Shown: positions 1-6,967 of the stretch, piece after piece | Layout of the letters: each line of letters opens with the position of its first letter | How positions within the stretch are numbered: position 1 is the first letter of the stretch | Origin: JANMDS01 sp031430575 | Lineage (GTDB): Bacteria > Pseudomonadota > Gammaproteobacteria > Burkholderiales > Casimicrobiaceae | Direction of reading: 5' to 3' | DNA length: 28,060 nucleotides | Assembly: GCA_031430575.1 (NCBI GenBank) | Contig: JANPBT010000028.1 | Location: 1-28,060 of the forward strand | Program-made: the position numbers and the translations under genes | Notes under the pieces: model-generated | Told to the model about the DNA's origin: nothing | Database searches by the model: none | The model's input: only the letters and a program-made list of their open reading frames with translations

Positions 1-156
1 GGGTAACCAAACAGGGCTAGGTGTCTGCGCCACCGCGCCCGTGCTCGTTGCCGCCGGGAGCGCGACCAACACCGCCCCAATACTTGCGGCGCAGTTTTTG
101 ATCCATCGATTGGTGGTGATTCTGAGTTTCATCCAGTTTTCCGTTTTAGTATGCAT
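1..156 (-). CDS. Exported protein of unknown function, N-terminal part only
   Basis: Read on the minus strand from an ATG at 156, this frame stays open for 52 codons to the left edge, so only the N-terminus is present. It is preceded by AGGAG at 167-171, 10 nt before the ATG. The product starts MHTKTENWMKLRITTNRW, then has a hydrophobic stretch (about residues 22-36) and an AVAQ-type signal peptidase I site near residue 44, so it should be exported. An alternative start is Met9 (132), which has no Shine-Dalgarno. A one-mismatch copy of the interspersed repeat (81-93) encodes the Cys-Ala-Ala-Ser in the hydrophobic core of the signal peptide. The mature part is too short to assign a family. Confidence 0.6.
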   Translation of the reverse strand, partial: MHTKTENWMKLRITTNRWIKNCAASIGAVLVALPAATSTGAVAQTPSPVWLP

Positions 157-365
157 TTGTTCAAGACTCCTGATGCGTTTAATTGTGCGTAGCGTGCTTA
201 ACCCGCAGCTACCGCCCGCGCGTTCCTGGATGATGTTTTGTTCGAATTCGTTCGCGCTGCATAAATCTTACGCCCACCGTCGCGCTCGCGTCAACCAATG
301 GTGTGAGTCACACCTGCGGCGCAGAATTAGCCTAAATTTGCGCGCCAACGGCTCAGCGCACTACA
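157..365. other. Intergenic region upstream of the exported-protein gene
   Basis: This is the stretch between the stop of the isochorismatase-like gene (366) and the start of the exported-protein gene (156), both on the minus strand. It holds a perfect odd palindrome GGTGTGAGTCACACC at 300-314, which could be an operator, and overlapping it a repeat-family copy with core at 311-323. I see no convincing gene here on either strand. Confidence 0.5.
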
Positions 366-968
366 TTACTTTATCAACGCGTGCACTTCTTTAAAAAGCG
401 GGTGCTCGCAAGTTTCGAGCCACTCAAAAAGCACCATCTCGGTGGTGACTAATTCTGCGCCTGCGCCGGCGAGCCGATCAAATGCGGCATCGCGGTTGCG
501 CTCGGTGCGGGCGCTGCAAGCATCGGTGACGACGTAGATAATGTATTCATCGGTATCGATGAGCTCCAAGGCGGTTTGCAGCAAGCAGACGTGGGCCTCG
601 CAGCCGGCGAGCACGAGCGTGTTGCGCGCGGGGTCTGGCTCTTTGCGCAGATGCGCGGGCACGCTGCGGGCGCTGCCTTTTTGCGGCTGCGCTGCGGGCG
701 CGCTTTGCATCGCTTCGAGCAATTCTTCGGCGCCACTGAAGGCCATCTTGGGTAAGACGGGCCTGCAGAGCGCGCGCAATTCAGCCGGAAAAGGCCCGAG
801 CTTTTCTGGGTTTTGCTCGGTCGCAAAGCACGGCACTTGCAATAGTTTTGCAGCTTGCGCAAGGCGCAGTGCATTCGCAAGCACGACGCTGCCATCATGC
901 ATCACCGGCATCAATCGCGCTTGGTAGTCAATCAAAATGAGGTTGGAATCTTCGGGGTCGAGAAGCAT
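366..968 (-). CDS. Isochorismatase-like cysteine hydrolase
   Basis: A 200-residue alpha/beta cysteine hydrolase of the isochorismatase-like family (isochorismatase, nicotinamidase and N-carbamoyl hydrolase relatives). The family triad is visible: Asp14 in ILIDYQ, Lys74 in PKMAFSG and the nucleophile Cys128 in GCEAHVC, followed by the usual LLQTALEL helix. The shape is closest to the short YcaC-type hydrolases. An insertion rich in Gln, Ala, Arg and Pro (about residues 89-115) lies between the Lys and Cys motifs and looks like a surface loop. It has no signal peptide, so it is cytoplasmic. The substrate cannot be read from sequence; hydrolysis of an amide or an enol-ether-like compound is likely. 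It stands more than 300 bp downstream of paaZ on the same strand, so cotranscription is uncertain. Confidence 0.85.
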   Translation of the reverse strand: MLLDPEDSNLILIDYQARLMPVMHDGSVVLANALRLAQAAKLLQVPCFATEQNPEKLGPFPAELRALCRPVLPKMAFSGAEELLEAMQSAPAAQPQKGSARSVPAHLRKEPDPARNTLVLAGCEAHVCLLQTALELIDTDEYIIYVVTDACSARTERNRDAAFDRLAGAGAELVTTEMVLFEWLETCEHPLFKEVHALIK

Positions 969-1285
969 AGCGGCTTTGCGGAATGGTGGGAATATCGCTT
1001 ATTTTTCCACGTTGCGTGTTGCCGCCCGCTCACCTCATGGGGCGACGCCCGCAATCATTGATCGCGCACACGCTAACGCCGACCGCTGATGGCCGCAAAC
1101 GAAAAAAAAACACTGCAGCGATTTAAGCGATTTTTAGCGCCAGTCGGCGATACGCATGACTAACTCGCGCAAGCAAAACGCCTTAAGCTTGCGCCTAATT
1201 AGAACGACAGAATTTTTCGATGGCAACCATAAGTCTTGGCACGAGAGCGTATCCGTCAAACTGCGCCGCAGGTATTGATCACGCG
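969..1285. other. Intergenic region between paaZ and the isochorismatase-like gene
   Basis: This roughly 320-bp minus-strand gap has no convincing gene. It contains one exact core copy of the interspersed repeat at 1262-1274, just beyond the paaZ stop, and an A-rich run near 1101. No clear terminator was found. Confidence 0.5.
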
Positions 1286-3337
1286 CTACGCACTGCGCTT
1301 GGCGACCAGCGTCAAAATATCGTAACTCGCAACAATTTCGCCGAGCTGATTGGTGACTTCCACATCCCACGCGACCACGCCCTGCCCGATGCCATCAGCG
1401 CCTTTTTTGTTGCGATCAGTTTTGCGCTTAGCGGTGAGCCGCGCTTGGATCACGTCGCCAAAGCCGACGGGCTTTACAAACCGCAGCGTATCTAAACCAT
1501 AATTGGCGAGCACCGGGCCCGGCTCAGGAGCGACGAACAAACCCGCCGCCGCGGAGAGCACGAAATAGCCGTGCGCGATACGCTTACCAAACGCGGAGGC
1601 CTTTGCCGCTTCTTCATCGAAATGCATGTAGAACATATCGCCGCTCAAATGCCCAAATTTCTCGGTATCGGCTTGGGTGATTTCGCGCGGCGCTGTGAGC
1701 AGCGATTCACCAATTTGCAGCTCTTCAAAATAGCGGCGGAAAGGGTGAATCTCGGTTTCAACTCTCGCTGCCCCGCGCACGTATTCTCCAGTGATTGCGG
1801 CAAGCATCGTGGGCGAGCCTTGCACTGCTGCGCGCTGCAAATAATGCTTCACCGCGCGAATGCCGCCGAGCTCTTCGCCGCCACCCGCGCGCCCCGGGCC
1901 GCCATGCTTGAGCTGCGGCAAGGGCGAGCCGTGGCCAGTCGATTCCGCTGCACAGTGCGGATCGAGCACATGCACGCGCCCGTGCAGCGCCGCGAGCTGC
2001 GGCACGGCATAGGCTGCGGTTTTGATTGAGTCGGTGACTAGCGAGCACACGAGTGAGCCTCGCCCTTTTGCTGCGAGTGAGAGCGCTTCGTCGATATCGT
2101 CGTAAGCCATTAAAGTGGAGACTGGGCCAAAGGCTTCGATCTCGTGCACGGCATCGTTGGTCATCGCCGATTCTGCATGCAAGAGCGTGGGTGCAAAAAA
2201 TGCGCCGTCTGCCACGCCTTCGCCGAGCAACTGCAGCGACGGCGCGTCACCGTAAAGCACTTGCGCACCCCCAGCCCGCAAAGCCGCGACGCGCGCGCCG
2301 ACATCAGCCAATTGCGCGTGGCTTGCCAGCGCGCCCATGCGCACGCCCTCGACGGCGGGATCACCCATCGATACTTTTTTCAAGCGCGCGATGAGCTTTT
2401 CGCTGACCTCCGCCATTGCCGCGCGAGGCACGATAGCGCGCCGAATCGCGGTGCATTTCTGCCCAGCCTTGATCGTCATTTCATTGGCGACGGCTTTGAC
2501 GAATAAATCGACCATCGCCGCGTCGTTGCATACCTGCGGCGCAAATATGGCGCAATTAAGCGAATCGGCTTCGGCGTTAAACGGAATCGAGCGGGCGATG
2601 ATATTGGGATGGGTGCGCAATTTCGCAGCCGTATCTGCCGAGCCCGTGAAGGTCACGCAATCGCGCTCATCTAAACGATCAAGCAAATCACCCGTGCCAC
2701 CAATCACTAATTGCAGTGCGCCCCTCGGCAAAATACCGCTTTTTTCGATGAGCTGCATCATCGCGAAAGTAAGATAGCTGGTTGCCGTGGCGGGCTTTCC
2801 GATGCAGGGCATCCCGGCCAAAAAGCAGGGTGCAAACTTCTCAAGCAAGCCCCAGATCGGGAAATTAAAGGCATTAATATGCACGGCAACGCCGCCGCGC
2901 GGAACGAGAATGTGCGTGCCGGCAAACGCCCCCGTTTTTCCGAGCGAAATCGCATCACCTTCATGCAGCAAATTCCCCGATGGCAATTCATTTGCGCCCA
3001 TGCCGGCGTAGGCGAAAAGCGTGCCCGTGCCGCCCTCGATATCGATCCAACTATCGGTGCGCGTCGCGCCGGTATGGGCAGAAATCGCGTAGAGCGTTTC
3101 TTTTTGCTCATCTAAATATTTTGCAAGTGCTTTCAGCCGCAGCGCACGGGCTTGAAAATCGAGCTTGAGCAGATTGGGCAGGCCAATGCGCCGCGCGAAA
3201 TCAAGCGCTTGCCCGAAATCGATTTGCTCGGCATGGGTGGTTGCGACGGGCTTGCCGTTCACCGCGCCGCGAAGCGATTGCGCGGGCTGCGTGCCGATCC
3301 ATTGATTGGCGATGAAGCTTTGGAGTTGGAGGTTCAT
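1286..3337 (-). CDS. paaZ: PaaZ: oxepin-CoA hydrolase / 3-oxo-5,6-dehydrosuberyl-CoA semialdehyde dehydrogenase
   Basis: A 683-residue fusion of an N-terminal aldehyde dehydrogenase (about residues 1-520) and a C-terminal MaoC-type (R)-hydratase domain (about 535-680), the architecture and length of PaaZ. The ALDH catalytic Cys falls at residue 295 in GQKCTAIRR, the number known for E. coli PaaZ. The hydratase domain carries FGKRIAHGYFVLS. In aerobic phenylacetate degradation the enzyme opens the oxepin-CoA ring and oxidises the resulting semialdehyde in the cytoplasm. No other paa gene is present, so its partners must be elsewhere or this copy serves another aryl-CoA route. A repeat-family copy at 2531-2543 encodes Ala-Pro-Gln-Val of IFAPQV. 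A TATAAT lies 6 nt upstream of the ATG, suggesting a leaderless transcript. Confidence 0.9.
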   Translation of the reverse strand: MNLQLQSFIANQWIGTQPAQSLRGAVNGKPVATTHAEQIDFGQALDFARRIGLPNLLKLDFQARALRLKALAKYLDEQKETLYAISAHTGATRTDSWIDIEGGTGTLFAYAGMGANELPSGNLLHEGDAISLGKTGAFAGTHILVPRGGVAVHINAFNFPIWGLLEKFAPCFLAGMPCIGKPATATSYLTFAMMQLIEKSGILPRGALQLVIGGTGDLLDRLDERDCVTFTGSADTAAKLRTHPNIIARSIPFNAEADSLNCAIFAPQVCNDAAMVDLFVKAVANEMTIKAGQKCTAIRRAIVPRAAMAEVSEKLIARLKKVSMGDPAVEGVRMGALASHAQLADVGARVAALRAGGAQVLYGDAPSLQLLGEGVADGAFFAPTLLHAESAMTNDAVHEIEAFGPVSTLMAYDDIDEALSLAAKGRGSLVCSLVTDSIKTAAYAVPQLAALHGRVHVLDPHCAAESTGHGSPLPQLKHGGPGRAGGGEELGGIRAVKHYLQRAAVQGSPTMLAAITGEYVRGAARVETEIHPFRRYFEELQIGESLLTAPREITQADTEKFGHLSGDMFYMHFDEEAAKASAFGKRIAHGYFVLSAAAGLFVAPEPGPVLANYGLDTLRFVKPVGFGDVIQARLTAKRKTDRNKKGADGIGQGVVAWDVEVTNQLGEIVASYDILTLVAKRSA

Positions 3338-3338
3338 A

Positions 3339-3400
3339 AATGCATTATATTGCAGAAATTACACGACTATCGCGAACGTTTTCCAAGCAATGAATGCATT
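3339..3400 (-). promoter_or_regulatory. Likely paaZ promoter with two AATGCATT palindromes
   Basis: On the minus strand TATAAT (plus-strand ATTATA at 3344-3349) is separated from the paaZ ATG by only 6 nt, so a transcript from it would begin at or beside the start codon. A -35 box is not obvious. The 8-bp palindrome AATGCATT occurs at 3339-3346 and again at 3393-3400, 54 bp apart and bracketing the promoter. They may be paired operator sites; this is inference from spacing only. Confidence 0.4.
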
Positions 3401-3495
3401 TCGCTTCATCGCGAGAATTTTGTCGAGAAGGTGATGAGCGCCCGTTGGGGCATAACGTTCGATTGAATCGGCGACGCTCGGCCTGTCGCAAGCCG

Positions 3496-3540
3496 AATAC
3501 CTGCGGTGCAGATTTTGCTCAAATCTGCGCCGCAGGTATT
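3496..3540. terminator. Long hairpin made of two inverted repeat-family copies
   Basis: Two copies of the interspersed element face each other (cores 3498-3510 and 3526-3538). The arms 3496-3515 and 3521-3540 are 20 bp each with one wobble-compatible difference and a 5-nt loop TGCTC. The hairpin starts 12 bp beyond the stop of the minus-strand SDR gene, where a transcription terminator is expected. It lacks a strong T-run on either side, so a classical intrinsic terminator is not proven; RNA 3'-end protection is an alternative. Confidence 0.55.
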
Positions 3541-3551
3541 TTGAGTTTTCG

Positions 3552-4310
3552 TTAAACGATCCCGCCATCGACCAAGAAAGCCTGCCCTGAACATCCGCGC
3601 GCATCGTCTGACGCTAAAAACAAAACCATCGCTGCAACATCATCGGCATCGAGCCGAAATTTCAGCGCTTGATTGTCAATAAACGATTGCTCTAACGCAG
3701 GCGTGACCACCTGTGCCATTTGTTTGTCGGTCTTGATCGCGCCAGGCACGACGCAATTGACGCGAATGCCTTGCGGCCCGAGCTCTTGCGCCATCGTGCG
3801 CGTGAGCCCGATAATGCCGGCCTTGGCGGTGGTGTAGCCAACGAAACCGGGGCGGCGTCGCAGGAAGCTCACGCTGCTCATGGTGATAATAGAAGCGCCC
3901 GTTTCCATGAATGGTGCGGCAGCTTGCATGCCAAAAAATTGCGGCCGTAAATTGATCGCGTGGTTGTTGTCCCAATACTCTGGCGTTACGGTTTTGTAGT
4001 CGTGGCGCACGTCGTTTGCTGCGTTGTTGATGAGCACATCGAGCCCGCCCCAGGCCATACCTGCGGCGCAGATTTGGGCTTTGAGCGCCTCAATATCGCG
4101 GATGTCGCAGTGGGAGTAGCGCAGATTGTCGCCCGCGTTGAGCTGCGATTGCAATGCTTTTGCCGCCGCATCATCAATATCAACAAACGCTACCCGTGCG
4201 CCTTGCTTGATGAGGTGGCTCACGAGCGCCGCGCCGATGCCCGAAGCACCACCGGTGATGAAAACGCGCTTGTTGCGGAGTGAGGGGTAGTTTGCAGTCA
4301 GAGTGCCCAT
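3552..4310 (-). CDS. SDR oxidoreductase, D-xylose/L-arabinose 1-dehydrogenase type
   Basis: A classical short-chain dehydrogenase of 252 residues counted from the ATG at 4310 (MGTLTANYPSLRNKR). A GTG at 4352 would add 14 residues but lacks support. Visible motifs are the nucleotide-binding ITGGASGIG, LINNAAND, and the catalytic Ser146, Tyr159 and Lys163. Asp in VDIDD after beta-2 favours NAD(H). From memory the sequence resembles Caulobacter D-xylose 1-dehydrogenase along much of its length (YPSL, NNAxNDxRH, CVVPGxxKT, LFLASDDA). It would then oxidise a pentose to its lactone in the cytoplasm. This fits the pentonate-type dehydratase at 6968. A repeat-family copy (4058-4070) is read as QICAAG before the GGLDVLINN strand, replacing rather than interrupting family sequence. 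Confidence 0.85.
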   Translation of the reverse strand: MGTLTANYPSLRNKRVFITGGASGIGAALVSHLIKQGARVAFVDIDDAAAKALQSQLNAGDNLRYSHCDIRDIEALKAQICAAGMAWGGLDVLINNAANDVRHDYKTVTPEYWDNNHAINLRPQFFGMQAAAPFMETGASIITMSSVSFLRRRPGFVGYTTAKAGIIGLTRTMAQELGPQGIRVNCVVPGAIKTDKQMAQVVTPALEQSFIDNQALKFRLDADDVAAMVLFLASDDARGCSGQAFLVDGGIV

Positions 4311-4372
4311 GCGGATCGAATCGATGCGTAAACGCGAAGAAACGAGTATCACACGACCGCAATCAACGGTGA

Positions 4373-4819
4373 TTACCGCGGAATATTGGGCTCAACGAGC
4401 GTGGCGAGCTGGGCTAGCGATTCTTGCCAACCGAGATAACACATCTCCACTGGAATCACCTCGGGGATGCCCTCTTGAATCACGCTTAGCTCAGTGCCGC
4501 AGGTAACCGCTTTCAACAACACCGTCACCATCATTTCACCGGGCAAATTTGGATCATCGAACTTATCGTTGTAACGCAGCTTTTCAAAAGGCACGAGCTC
4601 GAGATAAGTGCCCCCAAACGAATGCCCATCGCCACTGCCGAAATTGGTAAACGACAACTTAAACGTGCCGCCCACTTTTGCATCGAGATAATGCACTTTG
4701 CAGGTAAATCCATACGGCGCGATCCACTTCGCCATCGCGTCCGCATCTAAAAAAGCGCGATAAACCCGCTCGGTCGGCGCGCGTAACACTCGATGAAGCT
4801 TTACTGTTCCGGTAGACAT
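4373..4819 (-). CDS. SRPBCC / AHSA1 domain protein
   Basis: A 148-residue START-like protein of the AHSA1 (activator of Hsp90 ATPase homologue 1) family. It has the family pattern of an N-terminal strand (VKLHRVLRAPTERVYRAF), the DADAMAKWIAPYGF helix, GGTFKLSF, GGTYLELVPFEKL and the C-terminal helix GWQESLAQLATLVE. Such proteins bind small hydrophobic ligands in a cavity; no enzymatic role can be assigned. The ATG at 4819 is chosen over the in-frame GTG at 4825 because GGAG sits 8 nt before the ATG and only 2 nt before the GTG. The gene lies between the SDR and the TTT receptor on the same strand with gaps of 62 and 81 bp, so it may share their transcript. Confidence 0.8.
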   Translation of the reverse strand: MSTGTVKLHRVLRAPTERVYRAFLDADAMAKWIAPYGFTCKVHYLDAKVGGTFKLSFTNFGSGDGHSFGGTYLELVPFEKLRYNDKFDDPNLPGEMMVTVLLKAVTCGTELSVIQEGIPEVIPVEMCYLGWQESLAQLATLVEPNIPR

Positions 4820-4900
4820 CGTCACTTCTCCAAATTTAGCCGTAATGATTTTTTAGATATAGATAACGCGACGAATCGAAGGATCACCGCGCGATTGGTA

Positions 4901-5917
4901 TCAACCTTTTTTTGCCAACCCTAGGCGCTCTATTGTTGCCCGCTCCGCCTCAAAGGTGCGCACTGCGTATCGCCCGTAATCTTCGGTGTTCATGTAAATC
5001 ACCGGTTGGAAAAATTTATCAAACGCCTCCAAGACTTTGGGGTCTTCAATCGTTTTTGCAAACGCATCATGCAGCGTGCGCACCACCGTCGGCTCAAGAT
5101 TTTTAGGCCCGCCAATACCAAAAGGCGATTCCGAAATCGTATCCCATCCGCTTTCTTTTACGGTCGGCACCTCGGGGAACGCCTTGTTGCGCTTTGAACC
5201 TAGCGTTGCTAAAAATCGAAGTTTCCCGCTTTGCACATGCGGCGCAAACTCAGTGGTGCCGCTCATCATGCGAATGTGCCCACCCAAGATCGACTGCATG
5301 ATTTCTGCAGAGCCCTTGAAGGGCACGGGATTCAACGTAATGCCCGCTTTTTGACTGAATTCTTCAATCGCTAAATGCGGCGTGGTGCCAGTGCCGGTAT
5401 GGCCATATTCAAGCTTGCCTGGATTTGCCTTGGCGTACGCCACCATTTCTTGCAGCGTTTTGAAAGGTGCGTCGGCGGTTGCAACGAGCCCAAAGGTATA
5501 TCCCGTTAAACACGCGATATGTGTGATGTCTTTAATAGGATCAAACACGGTTTTTTGCATGTGCGGGATGCGATAAATTCCAAGTGGCAATTGCGTTAGC
5601 AGATAACCATCGGGCTTTGCCGTTACCATCGCGCCTGCGCCAAGGGTACCGCCCGCGCCAGGGCGATTTTCAATAATCACCGGGACGCCGAGGTGGCGGC
5701 TCGCGCTTTCAGAAAGTGCGCGCATAACTGCATCGCTGCTCCCCCCAGCAGGCCACGGTGCAATTAAAGTGATCGGCCGATTCGGGAATTTCTCTTGCGC
5801 AAATGCAATCTCGGGAAGCAGCGTTGCCGCGCTGAGCGCGCCGATGCGTTTTAGCGTAACGCGCCGGGATGCGTTCGCGGCAGGTAATTTAATGTGCCAT
5901 CTAGGAGTACCGTACAT
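4901..5917 (-). CDS. TTT-family (Bug/TctC) periplasmic solute receptor
   Basis: A 338-residue receptor of the tripartite tricarboxylate transporter family. After the leader come the canonical YPxRPI-type start (FPNRPITLIAPWPAGGSSDA), VIIENRPGAGGTLGA, KPDGYLL, a GHTGTGTTPHLAIEEF segment, VPFKGSAEIMQSILGG, and a FPEVPTVKESG motif. The N-terminus holds SRRVTLKRIG followed by a hydrophobic run, which resembles a twin-arginine (Tat) signal. It would bind a carboxylate in the periplasm. No TctA/TctB membrane subunits are in the window, which is usual for this expanded family in Burkholderiales. AAGG precedes the ATG by 7 nt. The ligand may relate to the neighbouring sugar-acid-type genes, but that is inference. 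Confidence 0.9.
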   Translation of the reverse strand: MYGTPRWHIKLPAANASRRVTLKRIGALSAATLLPEIAFAQEKFPNRPITLIAPWPAGGSSDAVMRALSESASRHLGVPVIIENRPGAGGTLGAGAMVTAKPDGYLLTQLPLGIYRIPHMQKTVFDPIKDITHIACLTGYTFGLVATADAPFKTLQEMVAYAKANPGKLEYGHTGTGTTPHLAIEEFSQKAGITLNPVPFKGSAEIMQSILGGHIRMMSGTTEFAPHVQSGKLRFLATLGSKRNKAFPEVPTVKESGWDTISESPFGIGGPKNLEPTVVRTLHDAFAKTIEDPKVLEAFDKFFQPVIYMNTEDYGRYAVRTFEAERATIERLGLAKKG

Positions 5918-5963
5918 ATGCGCCTTTTTGCAGAGGGTTCAACATCGTGAGCACACAGGTTAT

Positions 5964-5982
5964 CCGAATTTCTGTAATTCGG
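5964..5982. promoter_or_regulatory. Inverted repeat upstream of the TTT receptor gene
   Basis: CCGAATT and AATTCGG form a perfect 7-bp inverted repeat around a 5-bp spacer, 46 bp upstream of the minus-strand receptor ATG. Position and symmetry fit an operator; no regulator can be named. Confidence 0.35.
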
Positions 5983-6041
5983 CTATGGGGCGTAATCGCA
6001 ATTCTTGCTGGCATTTGACTGCGCAACCGGTCAAAAAGTAG

Positions 6042-6176
6042 CATCGAAAGTTGGGCGTATCGCTGCGCCAGCAAACACAGTTCACGTTATTTGGCCGAGG
6101 CGATCCGAAAGATCATGACGCAGACCTCGATGACTTCGCGCCTGAAGCCAACGCGCTCCTCGGCGATTGGAAATAG
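6042..6176 (+). pseudogene. Possible remnant of a protein-coding gene
   Basis: A 44-codon frame with no ATG start follows a stop at 6039-6041 and ends at TAG 6174-6176. Its translation (LRQQTQFTLFGRGDP..., then ...DDFAPEANALLGDWK) has the varied composition of a true C-terminus rather than a shadow. A competing minus-strand frame across the same DNA (about 6060-6290, ending FRIASAK) looks equally protein-like, so the coding strand is undecided. The family was not recognised. Confidence 0.2.
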
Positions 6177-6967
6177 CAAGTGGACTGGAGCGCCGAGCGT
6201 CGGCGGCGCGGCAGACTTTGGCGTTCGATCAGCGCAGGGCCTATCGATGCTGAAATCAGTGAAGACAGCCCCCCATTTCGCCTCTCACACGAGACACCTC
6301 CGATACCCGTGTGTGGGGTCTTGGGCGCTGCGCTCCGCCTTGAGCTCGAGAACCGCGCGCGTGCGCGACGGTTGACGCGCGCACGATCCTTTTCGGTCGC
6401 TCAGCATCCGATGGGTCCGCGTCCGACCGCTTGAACGTTAAAGCCAGCATGATTGTCAGATCGCGGAAAGCCGCCGGGGCGGCCACGCCCGGGGATGGCG
6501 GCCACCGTATTTGCAGTCGGCATTTTTTCAACGTTAGGTCAACACAATGTGCGTTTTCGCCTCGTACCGTGCCGATTGATCGCAACGCGAAAAAAACGCC
6601 CACACCCAAGACCCAAATTGGAATGATTCTCAACCTCGCGCCCTAGCGGAATCGCCACCACTTCGCAATTTCAAACTTGGCCAAGCGCCGTTGCGCCGCC
6701 TGCTACAAGACGCGACCCACAGCACCGGGAGCGGCGTTGATAAATCTGCGCCAAAGGTCTTTTGCTGATCGTTACTGATCTGGGCATACCTGCGGCGCAG
6801 ATTGCATCATGAAAGTCGAGTAGCCGCAGCATCTTGCAATCGATTGCTATTGCGGAATACACTCTCCCTTCGGTACGAATTTACGGGCGTTTTTCACAAA
6901 TAGCGCAACTGCGCGAAAATGCCACTTTAAACACCTCATCTGCGCCGCAGGTATTGCACTCAAAACT

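Larger units (their letters stand above)
5918..6967. other. Gene-poor divergent intergenic region
   Basis: About 1,050 bp separate the divergent TTT-receptor and dehydratase genes, so both promoters must lie here. No intact gene was recognised. It contains an inverted repeat at 5964-5982, a short open frame ending at 6176 that looks like a gene remnant, a GC-rich stretch (about 6180-6650) with several overlapping short frames on both strands and no family I recognise, a degenerate repeat copy at 6747-6759, and two exact repeat cores at 6787-6799 and 6941-6953, the last ending 14 bp before the dehydratase start. Confidence 0.55.

Noticed and set aside
541..927. Open frame opposite the isochorismatase-like gene
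   Set aside because: Its translation has shadow composition and no family pattern, while the minus-strand frame has a full catalytic triad.
5234..5246. Further copy of the interspersed element in the first TTT receptor
   Set aside because: CACATGCGGCGCA differs at two core positions and encodes APHV, which is normal for this position in the TTT family; most likely coincidence.
6747..6759. Repeat copy TGCGCCAAAGGTC
   Set aside because: Three core mismatches; at best a decayed copy pairing with the one at 6787, so not counted.
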